Assembly: GCA_013407085.1 (NCBI GenBank)
Contig: JACCGJ010019061.1
Coordinates: 91,595 to 155,594, forward strand
DNA: 64,000 nucleotides
Direction of reading: 5' to 3'
Source of the DNA: Atriophallophorus winterbourni
Lineage: Eukaryota; Platyhelminthes; Trematoda; Plagiorchiida; Microphallidae
How positions within the stretch are numbered: the first letter of the stretch is position 1; each line of letters starts with the position of its first letter. This document shows positions 22,905 to 35,567 of this stretch, in pieces. The notes under the pieces are model-generated. The model had not been told where the DNA came from. It worked only from the letters and a program-made list of their open reading frames with translations, and searched no databases. Both the position numbers and the translations under genes were made by a program.

Positions 22905-22960
22905 ATTACTTTGTTCACCTGATGATGTCAAACAGCCAGAAACCGTTAGTTCAGTGTAAT
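22905..22960 (+). ncRNA. Hammerhead ribozyme-like motif, ~242-bp family, copy 2
   Basis: Canonical CUGAUGA at 22919-22925, stem II UGUC/GCCA around AAACA (one mismatch), GAAAC at 22939-22943, H17 A22948. The distal stem I helix is perfect (AUUAC 22905-22909 with GUAAU 22956-22960). The proximal stem I has lost pairing (UUCAC against GUUCA). Consensus of the copies restores all helices. Confidence 0.7.
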
Positions 22961-23110
22961 TTCGGTGGATGTGAGCAAAACATTACTTTGGTCTTCCATA
23001 AGCGCCTTGAGTGCTTGACCACGATTCACTATGTGATTCTGTTTTTGAACATCGTGGTTTGTTGTACGAACCATATGCAACAGCGACATCATGTATAAAT
23101 TATGTAATCA

Positions 23111-24750
23111 AATATTCTAGGGTAGTTGTTATTAGTACATATTTCATATGATTTTGAGCAAATGTAAACAAATTGATTTTCGAATAACTGCCGATAATTT
23201 TATGAATTTTTGAAAATGAACTATCTATATTGCAATGCAATGTCAGTTTTTGACAATTTTCTATCAAGAGAATCCAGTAGAACATTTCAATATATGTGCA
23301 TATTTACACTAACTTGAAACGTTTGAATACGATATTTGCCTAAATTCATATTTCCCGAAAATTTTGACAATTTTTCGAATAATTCAATATAAATGAAACT
23401 CACCGAAATTGTTTTTGAGAAAATAATATTGAATTTTATACATTCCTGTGACAATGTGAAATCACACTGTGATTTGAAATTCATTCTTCAGATAAATTTA
23501 TTGATCTTTGAAAAATTGATGACGAAATAACTACCGTTTCGAAGAATTTTTAAGATTCGTTGGTATTCGTGCCACACAACTCGAATCGTTCAATTTTATT
23601 AGAACGTTAAACAAAGTTGTAACAGAGAAACGATAGTAATCTAAATTTCACGCGCAATCATTTCAGTAAATTACACACTGTGTTTGAATGAAGAACAACG
23701 ACCAATTATTAAGAACCTTCAATTATCGGCATGTAACAACTCGTACGGCGATCACCATCTTTTTTTAATCAGGCGCACAGTGTGAGTATAGGTTCCGTGA
23801 ACGTATTCCGATTACACGGAGGTAACTATTAGACACCATTTTAGCAGCGTGATGAAACAATATCTGTAATGTTTGGTTCATTCATTTGTTCATATTTCAG
23901 CTTTTGGAATCACTGCTCAAACAACTAGCAAACGACTTCCCTTTAATTAATTAAATTAATCATTACATTTTCGAAAACTGTTTCGCGCAAATGAATCGGG
24001 ACATCTGAAGAGTAATAACCAGCAGGCAATCATAAATTTCATGATCGACGGGTTTCACACAGTTTTGTTATATTTACACACAACAAGTTAGTGTAATACT
24101 ATAGTGTATGTTGCTTAAATTGTTGTGTTATCACGTGTAATCTTATTATCGAAAGAATTTCTGCATGATAAATTATTTTTTGTCAAGAAAACAGAATTTG
24201 ATATACTAAAATAAATCTGCTTTCATCAAACGTTTTTTCTTCTCGCGCACGAGATTTGTTAGATCAAGGGCGATAGTCAGATCTGGAAACGTGCTCGCAT
24301 AAGACTGTACAAAACTCTGCCATTTTTTTTAACCTTTGCAATGAATATTTTATCCCGAGTGCTATCAATTTGAGAAGAATACATCAATTTACCTAGCGCT
24401 AACAATTATTTCAGTGTGATTGAGTTTGACAATTTTTGTGCCTTATACAGTTGAAAATCAGGGTAGAAACCTCACACTAAACAATATAGCCTGAAATTTG
24501 TATGAAGTAATGGGAAACATTAAGACCACTTCGTCAGTATGCATTTATTCTTCATCTCCAGCTAAATTTGCTTCATACAGAGGCCAAATTGCGTATCTTA
24601 AAAAAGGATATTTAGAACTCATATGGGACGCTGAAATGCAGTGTTAGTAGTAATCACGTTGTTAACTAATTTAATTGAACTGAGCCCATCACGATGCGTC
24701 AATTGGGCAAGCAATGGACTAGTCCTAAAATACTCCAGTGGTATAATTAT
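23111..24750. other. AT-rich sequence without recognisable gene
   Basis: Only short frames with no domain; no tandem repeat seen. Confidence 0.55.
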
Positions 24751-24751
24751 A

Positions 24752-25012
24752 TTTAGGATAATGTGTTGCTCGCATTTCAATCACTTACACACCACTATTG
24801 GTTTCTGTCTGTTTGTCGTCGTCAGCTGGAGTCAGTATGATCAGGTTTTGTCAGCTTTAAAGAGTGATAATTTTGTAAACAAAGTTATACTTGTATGCCA
24901 CTCTTAAATAGGGTTCGGACTCCGAACCACCATGTTCAGACACAAAATCATAAAGTGATTCTTGGTATAGCACTCAAGGCCGTTATGGATGAACAAAGTA
25001 ATATACGCGATT
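24752..25012 (-). repeat. Inverted copy of the ~242-bp hammerhead-bearing repeat
   Basis: The minus strand reads ggccttgagtg, gattttgtgtctgaacat, gtggttcgg, actttgtttac and the hammerhead in the same order as at 22521-23110 and 42295-42625. The sequence gagcaacacatta recurs at its end, so slightly more than one unit is present. Confidence 0.8.
24791..24836 (-). ncRNA. Hammerhead ribozyme-like motif, decayed copy
   Basis: Minus strand: CUGACGA, CGAC-AAACA-GACA, GAAAC, CAAUA, GUGG. GAAA and H17 (A, opposite 24796) are kept. Stem II and stem III are disrupted and stem I has a mismatch beside the core. Likely inactive. Confidence 0.5.
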
Positions 25013-28000
25013 GTAATAATTATATTTCATATACATTTAATCAATGTTGAACGTCGACGCACGTAAGCCGACCACAATGGCAATTGGTTAACCGTGATTG
25101 AATTTTCAGGTTGGTAAAATGATGCATATTAGTGAATTCCTTGGAAATTCTCATCAGCAAACAGTTTACGGTTGTTGTTAAATTTTCTATGAAAACCATT
25201 GAAACTTTACAAGAATTACTTTAATTCCAGTTTTAAAGTTTCGAGCATTATATTTAAAAATGTCTTTCGCCTTCCGTTTATCGCGTCTATAATAATTGCC
25301 ATAATATTATTTTCTAATAAGATATATGAATTAAAATTAACGTTGGCACATACCATCCTGCGTTATAGATTTTTCGACTGCATAAAAATCATATGAAACA
25401 TTTTGAAAGAATCGCGTTTTACTAATTATCGTTTTTAGTATTCTAATCAGCAAAATTTCATGAGTTTGTGGTAAATAAATTTTTGTTGCTATCCTTTGCC
25501 AAATTAAGTATCGGTTTGTATCAATAATTTTAACAATAAATTAGGGTATCGTATTTATTTTAATTATGTTAATGAAAGAAATTTCATATTCAGAGGATCA
25601 CTCGAATTGAAGGATCAATAAATCATGTGTTAGAGCTCTTGTACATGTTGAACAAACTGAATCGATTTTATTAATTTTACGATTACGAAAGTGCCATAAC
25701 GCTTGAATAATATAACCCTAATCATTCAACAGAGAAAAGAATAATGACTTTAATGTTGTGCACGAATTTGCACTAATAAATTGAATCAACGAAAAACGTG
25801 TATACAGAAATGTTGAGTAAAAACAGTTAATGTGAAGATTCAATTCATAATGTATACTGTCAATCGCGTTTGCATATTCTGAAAAAGTTTTGATCAATCA
25901 AAAATTTCTTTCAACAGCTTTTGAGATTTTGAAATAAAATCTGAATGCTGTAATATCAACCACAGCAATTTTTTAAATTAACAGTTGCATATACAACTTT
26001 TGAAATACCGGACATATTGAAACAAGTGTATTGGATATCTCATAGATTTCGGAAATGAGAATTAGACTCACTAATTATTTTTTTAAATTCCTCAGTGTCA
26101 ACTGAAAAAAATATAAATCGGTTTCTTGGTGTTTAACGGAATGATAGTTCATTTCAAGATGTAAAACGAGAAATGGATTAACACAATTCCGCTCTTCATG
26201 AAAATCTATTTCATAAATGAAAATTTAAATTTCTATGGCCTATATGTATCAAAGTAATTGAAATGTTTTTCTCGTAATTCCAAACTGTGAACCAAATGAG
26301 AAGCTAATTAACATGAAAATGAATATTCAACACGTCTTGGTAATCGAAGCCTTCAAATAATATCACAGTCAATCATCAGTGTATTGAATATGGACGCAGG
26401 TGAACACCTGAATAATGATAAGCAGCAATGGATATTTATCATGGCGTAACGGCTTTTTATTTAGAATGTATGTAAGACTAGCGTTCATATTAATGGGTTA
26501 CCATCTCTTTATCATGCAAAGGCGCAGCTGAAATATTTGTTGTGTTAATATGTTTTTTCGAAATAAGTGGACCATGTATTAATAATGAAACAGCAAACAA
26601 AAATTCTATCCGATTAATGCAAAATAAAAAAATGCTTCGCAAAACATGCAACGTATTGTCAATGGACGTTATTTTATTCCGTCTTTCATGAATTCGAAGC
26701 GTTTCAAAACATTTGTGTTGTTCGAAAATATATATGGGTTGGAAATTTTTATGCATACGGAAAATAACAATAAGTTCCTACTCAGAAAGTTACTATGAAA
26801 TTGTTTCTATGAGAATACGTAATATTGGCAAATGCAAAACTATACGTAACGATGGAGGACAACATTTTCATGACGCATTCTGAAATGGGTACTTGCTTAA
26901 TTTTTTAAGAGCAATATATCCAAACGCTAATAATAATAATCATGATGGTGTTTGAACATCAAAATAAGTGAATACGTTGTCGCCTTTTAGTTCAGCACAA
27001 TAAAAAACTCAAACATTATATCATCAGTCGCCTGAAAAAAAAATTGGATACTTTTCCGTCAGTTACACTTTGTTTCCAATCCCTGACTTCGCAGACTGTT
27101 CATTTTCCATCAACAGTAAACATGCCTAAAACAAACGCTTTCAATACGTTCAATTATTTTACTCTTTTTGGGTGATATCGACTTTGAAGTTTTCACGTTT
27201 GAGCTATACAGTTGCGTTTCTATGTTCTTTGGAATTATTTTTATTAATTGATATCTAAGGCAATTGTAAAGTTCAAAAATTAAATTATAATCACAAATTA
27301 GAATGTGATCGAATTATTAACGTATATGAAATACGATGAGAGAAAAAACAGATAGCTCACGTTTGCAAATCAAGATTACTGTAAATAATGATTGTGGTAT
27401 CATGTTTCGCTTTCATCACGATTATGTTGCGTTTGTTCAAATCGAGACAAATTCGAGAGGCAAATAGCTGGCAATATGTTATCAAACTATTGCAGTAAAT
27501 TAGAAGCTTCATCAATTTATATTGCCTGAGTTGCGCGTGGTGTCATTCCATGATATGTTCGAATTGGCAATTTTGTGTTCACATGCATTTAAATGATGAT
27601 TATTCGTTTTGGCTCATGAAATGCTCGTTCCAATCTAAACCAGATTTTTAGTTCGAAACGCAAGTTATGTTTCAGCCATTCACTTAATCTAAACTCAAGT
27701 TATATAGCGAAAGCGGTATTTTAATCGGTCCTGCTGATCATTAATTTTCCCACAGATGTTTCTTTTTTAGTCATCGCGGAACCCATTCGGATTTGAAAGG
27801 TTGCAAAATGTTGCTATTCAAAAATGGAATATTCTACGCAGTGTAGAATAAAAATGGTGTGCAACATATGTGTTTTTAACCATAGGCTTTTGCTGCCGCT
27901 TTTTTAGACACTTCATATGGGGACAATGATATTTTTGAACCTTTGCCAATGCAAAAATTTCCTGATGGCGGTGATGAACAATCTGAAGCGGTTTGTGCTT

Positions 28001-30085
28001 TGAAATTGACGGTCATTCTGAATTCTGACTTATCTCTAATTAGTTTTTTGCACGCTAAAATATTTTGTGATTCTAAAAATGACATTCCTGAAAATATGTT
28101 AAAACGAAAACAGTAAATTTCTTTTTATCAAGACGAAATTAATAAACCTTATCTATGCCAAGTCTAATTTCATATTATTTAACAAAAATTGAATGAGATG
28201 TGCACGAATATAGGAGAAATAAATAGGTCGTTTATTCAATTATTCACGTACATCGTGGTGCTGTAGAATTGAACAGAAACAATTTTTTAGTACGATATTT
28301 CCCAGTTTAAATGACACGAACTGACTTAGCGAATCCCAATTGTTCAACGCAGATATCACAACAATCGTTCTCGTCGAACATATTTGTAGAAAAACTTACA
28401 TGATTAGTAGAGTGATTTATAATCAAGTGGATTTATTCATTCATGTTGCCTCAACATTTCCAAAACGTTTGACAAAGTAGATTAAAATATACTATCGAAC
28501 AAGATTAATGTGCCTGATTTTGTTTCAAGCTATACGTTTGGGTACGTGATTACCATAGCCGCAGATCCATTACGGTTTCACTGAATGACCCATTTTCGGA
28601 GCAAATCAATGTTATTGATGGTGCTTCGCAAGGATTAGTGTTTGGACTAACAATGTTGTTTTAGCAAAACGAACGATTTATCACCAAAAAACGACAGAAC
28701 GTTGCATTGTTCATCTCATGATATAGAATATGGAGGCGAATTAGCAATATCGCTTTTTGTTTTATGCTAAACGTCGACATGACCGCATTAGACGACTAAC
28801 CACGTGAACACAATTCTTTCAATTATGCGAAGTGGAACATCATACTGATTTGCAAGATCTTGGATTTCGTTATACATACAAGTATGGAGACAAATCCTGC
28901 TGTAGTCGGTGGCAGAAAGAGACTCAGGTGTCTAGAAGTATGTTAGTTTGACAAATGATCTACAATGTATTATAGTTTAAAACCGCAGGACTAGGATACT
29001 AAATATGGTATAGTGTATATTTGATTGTTTTTGACAGTTTTTTTATTAGAATGAAAAACTTTGGGTATGATGCTGAAACCTGGAAACTGTGGCTGCTTAA
29101 TGATTTTCAACTTTTAGGCCAATTAATTATACGACATGCCTAATTGTTCATGGTTTTATATATCTGACATACATTGAGCCACCGAGAAAACCGAACTGAG
29201 ATCGCTTTTACACAGGATAATGGAAGTCAAACTTAATATACACAATCCGCACTAATGTCTGGAACGTTATGAATAAATTAATCCAAATTCTGAATTCTTG
29301 CAAAAATACTCTACATGATTGGACGTTGAATATATAAAATACCGAAGGGAATTGCCGCAGGAATTCATACTCAAATCGTGTATGATTTGTTTTGAATAAC
29401 CAAGTTGCTATTTATTAAACTCAAACCGTTCAGTATGATTCAAATAGAAACAAGTTGACTTCATCAAACATAGCACAAATTATGCCGCCACATTCAAATC
29501 ACGGATCGCAGTCATGGGTTTCGTTATATATACTATGAATGAACTCACTTGTGCCGCTGCCAAAGGCATACATCATCACGAAAGATATACTGAATAATTG
29601 TGTCAGCATGTATAAAAACTTCATAGTGAGATTGAACAACCAATGCTCTTCCGTTTTAAATATGGCTATGTTGTGCACCGGTTGTTTTTCTGACTGGTTC
29701 GTTTTAGTTTTGAAAAATCAGTTCACCGTAAGGTGAATCGATATTCTCTCGATATTATCAGTCATCTGGGTGAAGTTCAGTTGTTCATTGTCGGATAATT
29801 TCTGTATTCATTCAAGTTGAATTTTTTAACAAATATTCATGTTTGTTATCATGTGATATATTAAAAAGCGTGAATTTTATGTTACAGTATTTTTGATTAT
29901 TAGAAGCACATTACAAGTAGAGTCATAAATATGATGAGGATATAAAAAGTAAAACATCATTATTGTGTGAATATTTATGGGTTCCAAACAAAGGCAGTCT
30001 GATAGAAATTTCAATGTCATACGAGCTATGCCTCTGCGGCGTTTAAATAAAAAACACGACATTCAGAACAGCTGGCTAGATAGCT

Positions 30086-30087
<2 letters not shown>
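25013..30087. other. 5-kb AT-rich stretch without recognisable gene
   Basis: I read both strands for domains and repeats. Short frames exist (26756-26490 minus, 28085-27876 minus, 29539-29736 plus) but none resembles a known protein, and no repeat array or element end is evident. Introns of a gene with exons elsewhere cannot be excluded. Confidence 0.5.
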
Positions 30088-30151
<64 letters not shown>

Positions 30152-30152
30152 G
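30088..30152 (+). repeat. (TA)n microsatellite
   Basis: TA dinucleotides with one TTTA interruption, leading directly into the TATC array. Confidence 0.95.
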
Positions 30153-30388
30153 TCAGTCTTTCTATCTACCTATTTTGTTATCTGACAATCTATTTATCTA
30201 TCTATTTATTTATATATATCTCTATACGTCTATCTATCCATCTTTCTATCTATTTCCCATTCTATTTATCTATCTATCTACCTATATATCTATGCATTTA
30301 TCTATCTTTCTATCTATCTATCTATCTATCTATCTATCCACCTATCCATCTATATATGCATCCATCTATCTGTCTATCTATTGTCTTC

Positions 30389-30471
<83 letters not shown>

Positions 30472-30521
30472 ATCCATCTATCTACCTCTCAATCTATCTA
30501 CTTAATCTTTCCCTCTTATAT
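30153..30521 (+). repeat. (TATC)n / (GATA)n microsatellite, array 1
   Basis: Degenerate at the left and nearly pure at 30390-30465. It creates long artificial frames of Ser-Ile-Tyr-Leu repeats, not genes. The array ends abruptly at the 5' end of a CR1-like fragment. Confidence 0.97.
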
Positions 30522-31435
30522 ATAAATGATATAACTGAAAAAGTGCGATGCAAGCTCGTTATTTTTGCTGATGACATTAAAATATGAAGCAGATCCATTC
30601 TAATAAAGATTGTTTAATGCTGTAAAACGACTTGGATGCACTGTATCGCTGGTTTTTAGACAATCAATAGCATTTTAGCCTAAATGGGACCACCGCCTTA
30701 AAGGACCTCGGAATTTTGATTACTAATAACCTGAAACCGCATATGCATTGAAGGAAAGTGTTTGATCGTGCATGCGGTTTATTCGGAATCCTGAAAAGTA
30801 TTTTCCGACGGTTCTCACGTGGAACAATTCCTCGTATTTTAAATACTTACATCCATCCAACTATGGATTATTTGATCACAGGCTGGGTACCGTGTTTGCA
30901 TGGAGACATCGAGATCCTGGATCGAATATACCACAAGGCTACAAAGTTAGTTGATGGGATGCAGCAGGTCCCGTATCAAGAGCGAACGGCCATCCTCGAT
31001 TTGCGTGATATTACACGAAGACGGATGAGGATCGTCCTGATTCTGGCTTACAAGATAGTGCGGGTCGTAAACCATGCGCTAAGCTAACTAATAAATATAA
31101 ACTCCACTCGAAATACACGCAGTCACTCGTGTTGCCTCGAAATACCGCACTCAAGACTTGATTTTCGTCTCAATTTTTCCTCTGTGCGTATCTGCTTTCT
31201 ATGAGATGCGCTACCACAAGATGTTGCGAATGCAACGAAAATTGATGGTTTCAAATCTGAATTGAATGCATACGACAATTAAAACCCTAATTTAGCCCGG
31301 TGTATTGAAGCAACATCAACTCGGAAAAATATTGATAATGTGATTTTGATTCAATTTTTCTTTTTGCAATGGTTGTCATCCATAGTACGTGTAACGCATT
31401 AGCACTTTATGACCATAAAATCTTGATTCTTGATT
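30522..31435 (+). pseudogene. CR1/L2-like LINE fragment: reverse transcriptase palm, thumb and 3' tail
   Basis: Starts inside the palm: LYINDITEK then VIFADDIKI (catalytic FADD at about 30563-30575), then DLGILITNNLKPH, then the frame 30758-31087 (RACGLFGILKSIFRRFSRG, YIHPTMDYLI, HKATKLVDGMQQVPYQER, ILDLRDITRRRMR). Stops separate the frames. The 3' end is cttgattcttgattctat, a heptameric tail repeat shared with minus-strand fragments at 48.5, 53.0, 57.0 and 61.7 kb. It is 5'-truncated and embedded between TATC arrays. Confidence 0.85.
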
Positions 31436-32068
31436 CTATCTATCTATTGATCTATGTACCTATCTATATCTCTATCTATTTATCTATCTATCTATCTATC
31501 TATTTACCTATCTATCTATCTATCTATCCATCCATATATATATATATAATAATATATATATCTTCTTATATATCAACCTAGTATAATCTAATCTATTACC
31601 TTTATATCTATCTATCTATCTCCTCCCCGTCATCTCAACTAGCTGTCCTAGTTATCTATTCATCCATCTATCTAACTGTCTATCAATCAATCTATCATCT
31701 ATCTCTCTATCTACCTATATTTTCACTATCTATATTCTATATCATCCATCTTTCTATTAATCAATCTCTCTTTCTATCAATCTATCTCAATCTATCTAAT
31801 CCATAATATCCATTCTCTATCTATCTATTGTCTATCTTTCTATCTATCTATTAATTTCATCTATCCAACTTCAGTCTATCAAGCGATCAATCTAATTATT
31901 CTATCTATATATCCATCTAATCTATGTCTCTATCTACCTATCTATTTATATCTCTATCTATCTATCTATCTCATCTATCTATCTATCTTATCTATCTATC
32001 TTTCTATCTATCTATCTATCTATCTATCTATATATCTGTTCATCTATCTATCTTCTTATCTATCTATG

Positions 32069-32149
<81 letters not shown>

Positions 32150-32172
32150 GTGTATCTATCTATCAAACTATA

Positions 32173-32203
<31 letters not shown>

Positions 32204-32220
32204 ATATCCATCTATCTATG

Positions 32221-32258
<38 letters not shown>

Positions 32259-32348
32259 ACTACCTATCTATGTATCTTTCTATCTGTCTATCTATCTATC
32301 TATCTATCAAACAATCAATCTATCTATCTATCTATTTATCTATCTATA

Positions 32349-32403
<55 letters not shown>

Positions 32404-32578
32404 ATATCTATCTCTCTTTGTATCTATTTCTGTATCTATCTATTTACCTATCTCACTTTTTATCTGTGAGTCTATCTATCTACCTAATTATCTAACTATC
32501 TATATCTCTATTTTTCTGTCAATCTATCTATCTCTCTATTCATATATCTGTCTTTCATTATATATATATATATGCCTA
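31430..32578 (+). repeat. (TATC)n / (GATA)n microsatellite, array 2 (over 1.1 kb)
   Basis: Interrupted tetranucleotide repeat, purest at 32070-32150 and 32350-32400, with short TA runs at 31535-31560 and 32560-32575. It begins exactly at the 3' tail of the CR1-like fragment. Confidence 0.97.
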
Positions 32579-33161
32579 ATGCGAAGCACAAATATAGGTT
32601 TCGAACTGAAACATTTCTCTCATCAACTGAATCGTTATACGTACCGATAGAAACGTCCACATATATTGATCGGGTTCATAAAACTATTAATTCAGGTCAT
32701 GCACCGTCTACTTTGAGATGACCTACATTATCGAATTGCTTGTTTTCACAGCGCTGCATGATCAAATTTAATAATAACATTCAGCCATTTATGATTCCTG
32801 CTTTTTACGAAAAGTAATATTTTTTTTGGTACGACTTACAAATATTTATCTATCATGCAAGATCGTACCCTTGGCAAAAATTGGGACATAATTGCCGGAA
32901 TATTGCTATTGCGAAAACAGCAAATTCGTCTTCTTTGTTACAGCGTAAACGCAACATTAGGACAGAATACATTTTTCGGCTGCTTATCATGAAGGTTAGC
33001 GGAACAACTTATAATGTTTTAAAACGGCTTTTGTGGCAAACAATCTGGAAATTTTTTATGCACATCCAGCATCGTTTTCGTTAATTCATGTTACAATAAT
33101 TTTAGGTTAAGGCTCTCAGATAACCATCATTATCGTGCTACCGAACCATGCATTTATTCAT

Positions 33162-33164
<3 letters not shown>
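32579..33164. other. Unique sequence between microsatellites, no gene recognised
   Basis: A 67-codon frame at 32881-33084 has no recognisable domain. Confidence 0.5.
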
Positions 33165-33208
<44 letters not shown>

Positions 33209-33272
33209 TTATCTCTCTCTATCTATCTATCTATTCATCGCTCTATCTATCTATCTATCTATTTATCAACTA
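33165..33272 (+). repeat. (TA)n then (TATC)n microsatellite, array 3
   Basis: TA run at 33167-33205 followed by interrupted TATC repeats to 33272, the same order as at 30088-30521. Confidence 0.95.
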
Positions 33273-34566
33273 TCCTTGTTTGCGAATTGAAATTCAATTC
33301 TAAAATAGGAGAATTATCTATGTGACAATTTCGGTGCATTGTATCACGAATGACTGTTTGAAATATTTCGTAACATCATCTATCAGCATTATTTTAGTTT
33401 TTGCTGTTGCGCAAAAATCAGATTTTTATTAATGAGTCATACATGATATTGGAAAGCTGGACGGGAAATAAGGAACACTTGCTCTAGTATGGACACTCAC
33501 CATGTAAGCGTATCCGAGACCCAACATTTGACGACGATCTGACTTTATGCTAAAGCTCTTTTATTTGCGAATTTGAGGATAAATCCTTATTAGCAAATTG
33601 AAATGTATCAATTACTTGAATACTAATCTAATTTCTATAGTCAGCGCAATTTAGCATATTTACTGTAGGGAATAATTTTGCTACAACAGGGCGATCTTTT
33701 TCTGTTAAATGTCCGATATTTATTAATAAGTTGTATACGATTTTCGAAATGCTGGACGGAAGCACACCACCGGTTTTCTTAATTATTGCCACTCCACAGG
33801 CAAAGTTTATTTCAGCCTTTATAATCGATAGCCTTTCTGACTTTGTGCTAAAACCATTTATTTGCGAATTCTAGTTTGAATCCTCATTTGCTAATCGATA
33901 TTTAGCTTCTATTTGAGACTAATCTATGTCTAACATTCGGTGCAATTTATGGCCGTTAACTGTTTTGATTATTTTTGCATAATTTCAATCATAGCATGTA
34001 GGTAGTTTTTCGTTGCTTAATGTCAGATTTGTATTAATGTGTGTTATATAACCTTCGAAAAGCAGGACGGAAGCACATGACCGTCTTTTGCAGATATTGC
34101 CACTCATAATGAATGTGTAACCCAGACCACAAATTCGAACGCCTTTCTGACGTTTTCCAAACCCATTTATTTGCTAACTCTGAGATGAATGCTCTTGCAA
34201 ATTGAACATTAGCTTTTATGTGAGGACTTATCTAATTTAAACAGTCGGAGCAATGTATTACGAATAACTGTTCGAAAACTTTGTGCAACAATTTAACAAC
34301 AGTATGATTGTAGTTTTTTTGTTTATAGTAAAAATTTTATTAATTATTAGTATATGACATTCGAATGCATGACAAACCACACGACCGGTTTCAAGATTAT
34401 TGCACATTATAACGTTAACTGACATTCGAATGTGTTCTGACTATGTGTTAAACACATTTATTTGGTAATGCAGGGATGAATCCTCCTATGCAAAATAGAA
34501 TTTAGCTTCAAAGTGCGGACTTATCTGAGTCCGAAAGTCGGTGCAATGTATCACCATTCACTGTTT
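33273..34566. repeat. ~300-bp tandem repeat, about 4.3 units
   Basis: The anchor tttatttgcgaat and variants recurs at 33558, 33855, 34159 and 34457, with a diverged start near 33285. Each unit has a gcgcaat or gtgcaat block, a gctggacggaagcac-type block and, on the minus strand, a GAAACCGGT-type box (34370-34390, 33770-33780, degenerate at 34085). The units are old and diverged. The minus-strand box resembles the 3' half of the hammerhead motif, but I cannot build a complete hammerhead here. Confidence 0.8.
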
Positions 34567-35075
34567 GCAACGTCGATTTATCTGTTCATCGGCTGGACAG
34601 AGTAAATAATGCTGAAGTGCATTTAAAAGCTAGTGTACAGAGCATGTTAACCATATTGGGACAGCGACATTTGCGGTGGCTTTGTCATGTCAACAGATTA
34701 GAGAATGCTCATATTCCGAAAGATCTACTGTATGTTGAGTTGCAATAAGAAAGAAGCCCATTAGGCAAACGGCACTTGCCGTACAAAGACGTTTGCAAAA
34801 AATATATGAACGCTCATAGCATTGACTGCTTACGTTGAAGGTATCTTGTAAAGCGTTGTCTGCAAGTTGGAGATAAGCAGATACACCTCTAGGCTGCTGA
34901 ACGCAGATCACGCTGCCGGCGTTCAACTGATGCAGACCAACCGAGTTCTGACTATCGTTGCCAGCGATGCGTAAGAGATTGTTCCTGCCGAATCGGACTG
35001 TTCAGACATCCAAAAAGTTGTAGAACATGAACATTCATGCGATTGTGATGTACATACATGGTCGACATCGACCGA
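34567..35075 (+). pseudogene. RTE 3'-terminal fragment (5'-truncated)
   Basis: The plus strand encodes RRL/LRWLCHVNRLENAHIPKDLLY and, after frameshifts, HLPYKDVCKKYMNAHSIDCL and a degenerate zinc finger (YRCQRC...CSCRIGLF), then the 3' tail with tggtcgacatcgaccgaagg. The same region as 17056-17600 of the larger RTE, in opposite orientation. It directly abuts the ~300-bp tandem repeat. 5' truncation is usual for LINEs. Confidence 0.85.
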
Positions 35076-35567
35076 AGGAGGCAAGCAACAAGCTTATGTC
35101 ACAGAGGAGTTTTTTATCAAATGCAATCCGATTGTATGGATATTTGTAGAATTTATTTAATTTAATGTAGTCCAACATAATTATAAAATGTAACCAGGAA
35201 GCTGTTAAATACAGTATGGCGGACCTCATCGTTTATATCCTTATGTGAGTAAGGGATATGATCTACAAGAGCTTACGTGATGTGTTGCAATGTCTCATTT
35301 CGGAAAACGGGCTAATTAAGTTTTCACGAACCCTACGAACGCAATATCCGTAGATGGGAATAAATACCAGTCCAATGTGTTAAAAAGTTCGAGATAATTC
35401 TCATTGTGCAGTTTTAGGGTAACGTTTTAAACATTTCGATAGAAAAATGAAAATCTTTCAAACTGATGCATTGCTCTAATATTTTCAATACATTCAATGC
35501 AGGTATTCTTTTCTTTTAATTTTTTATATTATTTTCCAAACCGAATTGTAATTATCTAAGTCGCTTT
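35076..35567. other. AT-rich sequence without recognisable gene
   Basis: Nothing recognised on either strand. Confidence 0.5.

Larger units (their letters stand above)
22521..23110 (+). repeat. ~242-bp hammerhead-bearing tandem repeat, about 2.4 units
   Basis: Anchors ttctgtgttt (22555, 22795, 23037) and gtggttcgttgtacgaac-type boxes recur every ~241 bp. Each unit has, in order, a gcgccttgagtg box, a hairpin GGTTCG-TTGTA-CGAACC, a ccactgttt box and the hammerhead. The same unit occurs at 24752-25012 (inverted) and 42295-42625. Confidence 0.88.

Noticed and set aside
21801..23110. CRISPR-like array
   Set aside because: Repeat period is ~231-242 bp with whole units similar. There are no short direct repeats with unique spacers, and the genome is eukaryotic.
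29977..32650. Long open frames of Ser-Ile-Tyr-Leu repeats (up to 194 codons)
   Set aside because: They are translations of the TATC microsatellite, which has no stop in one frame.
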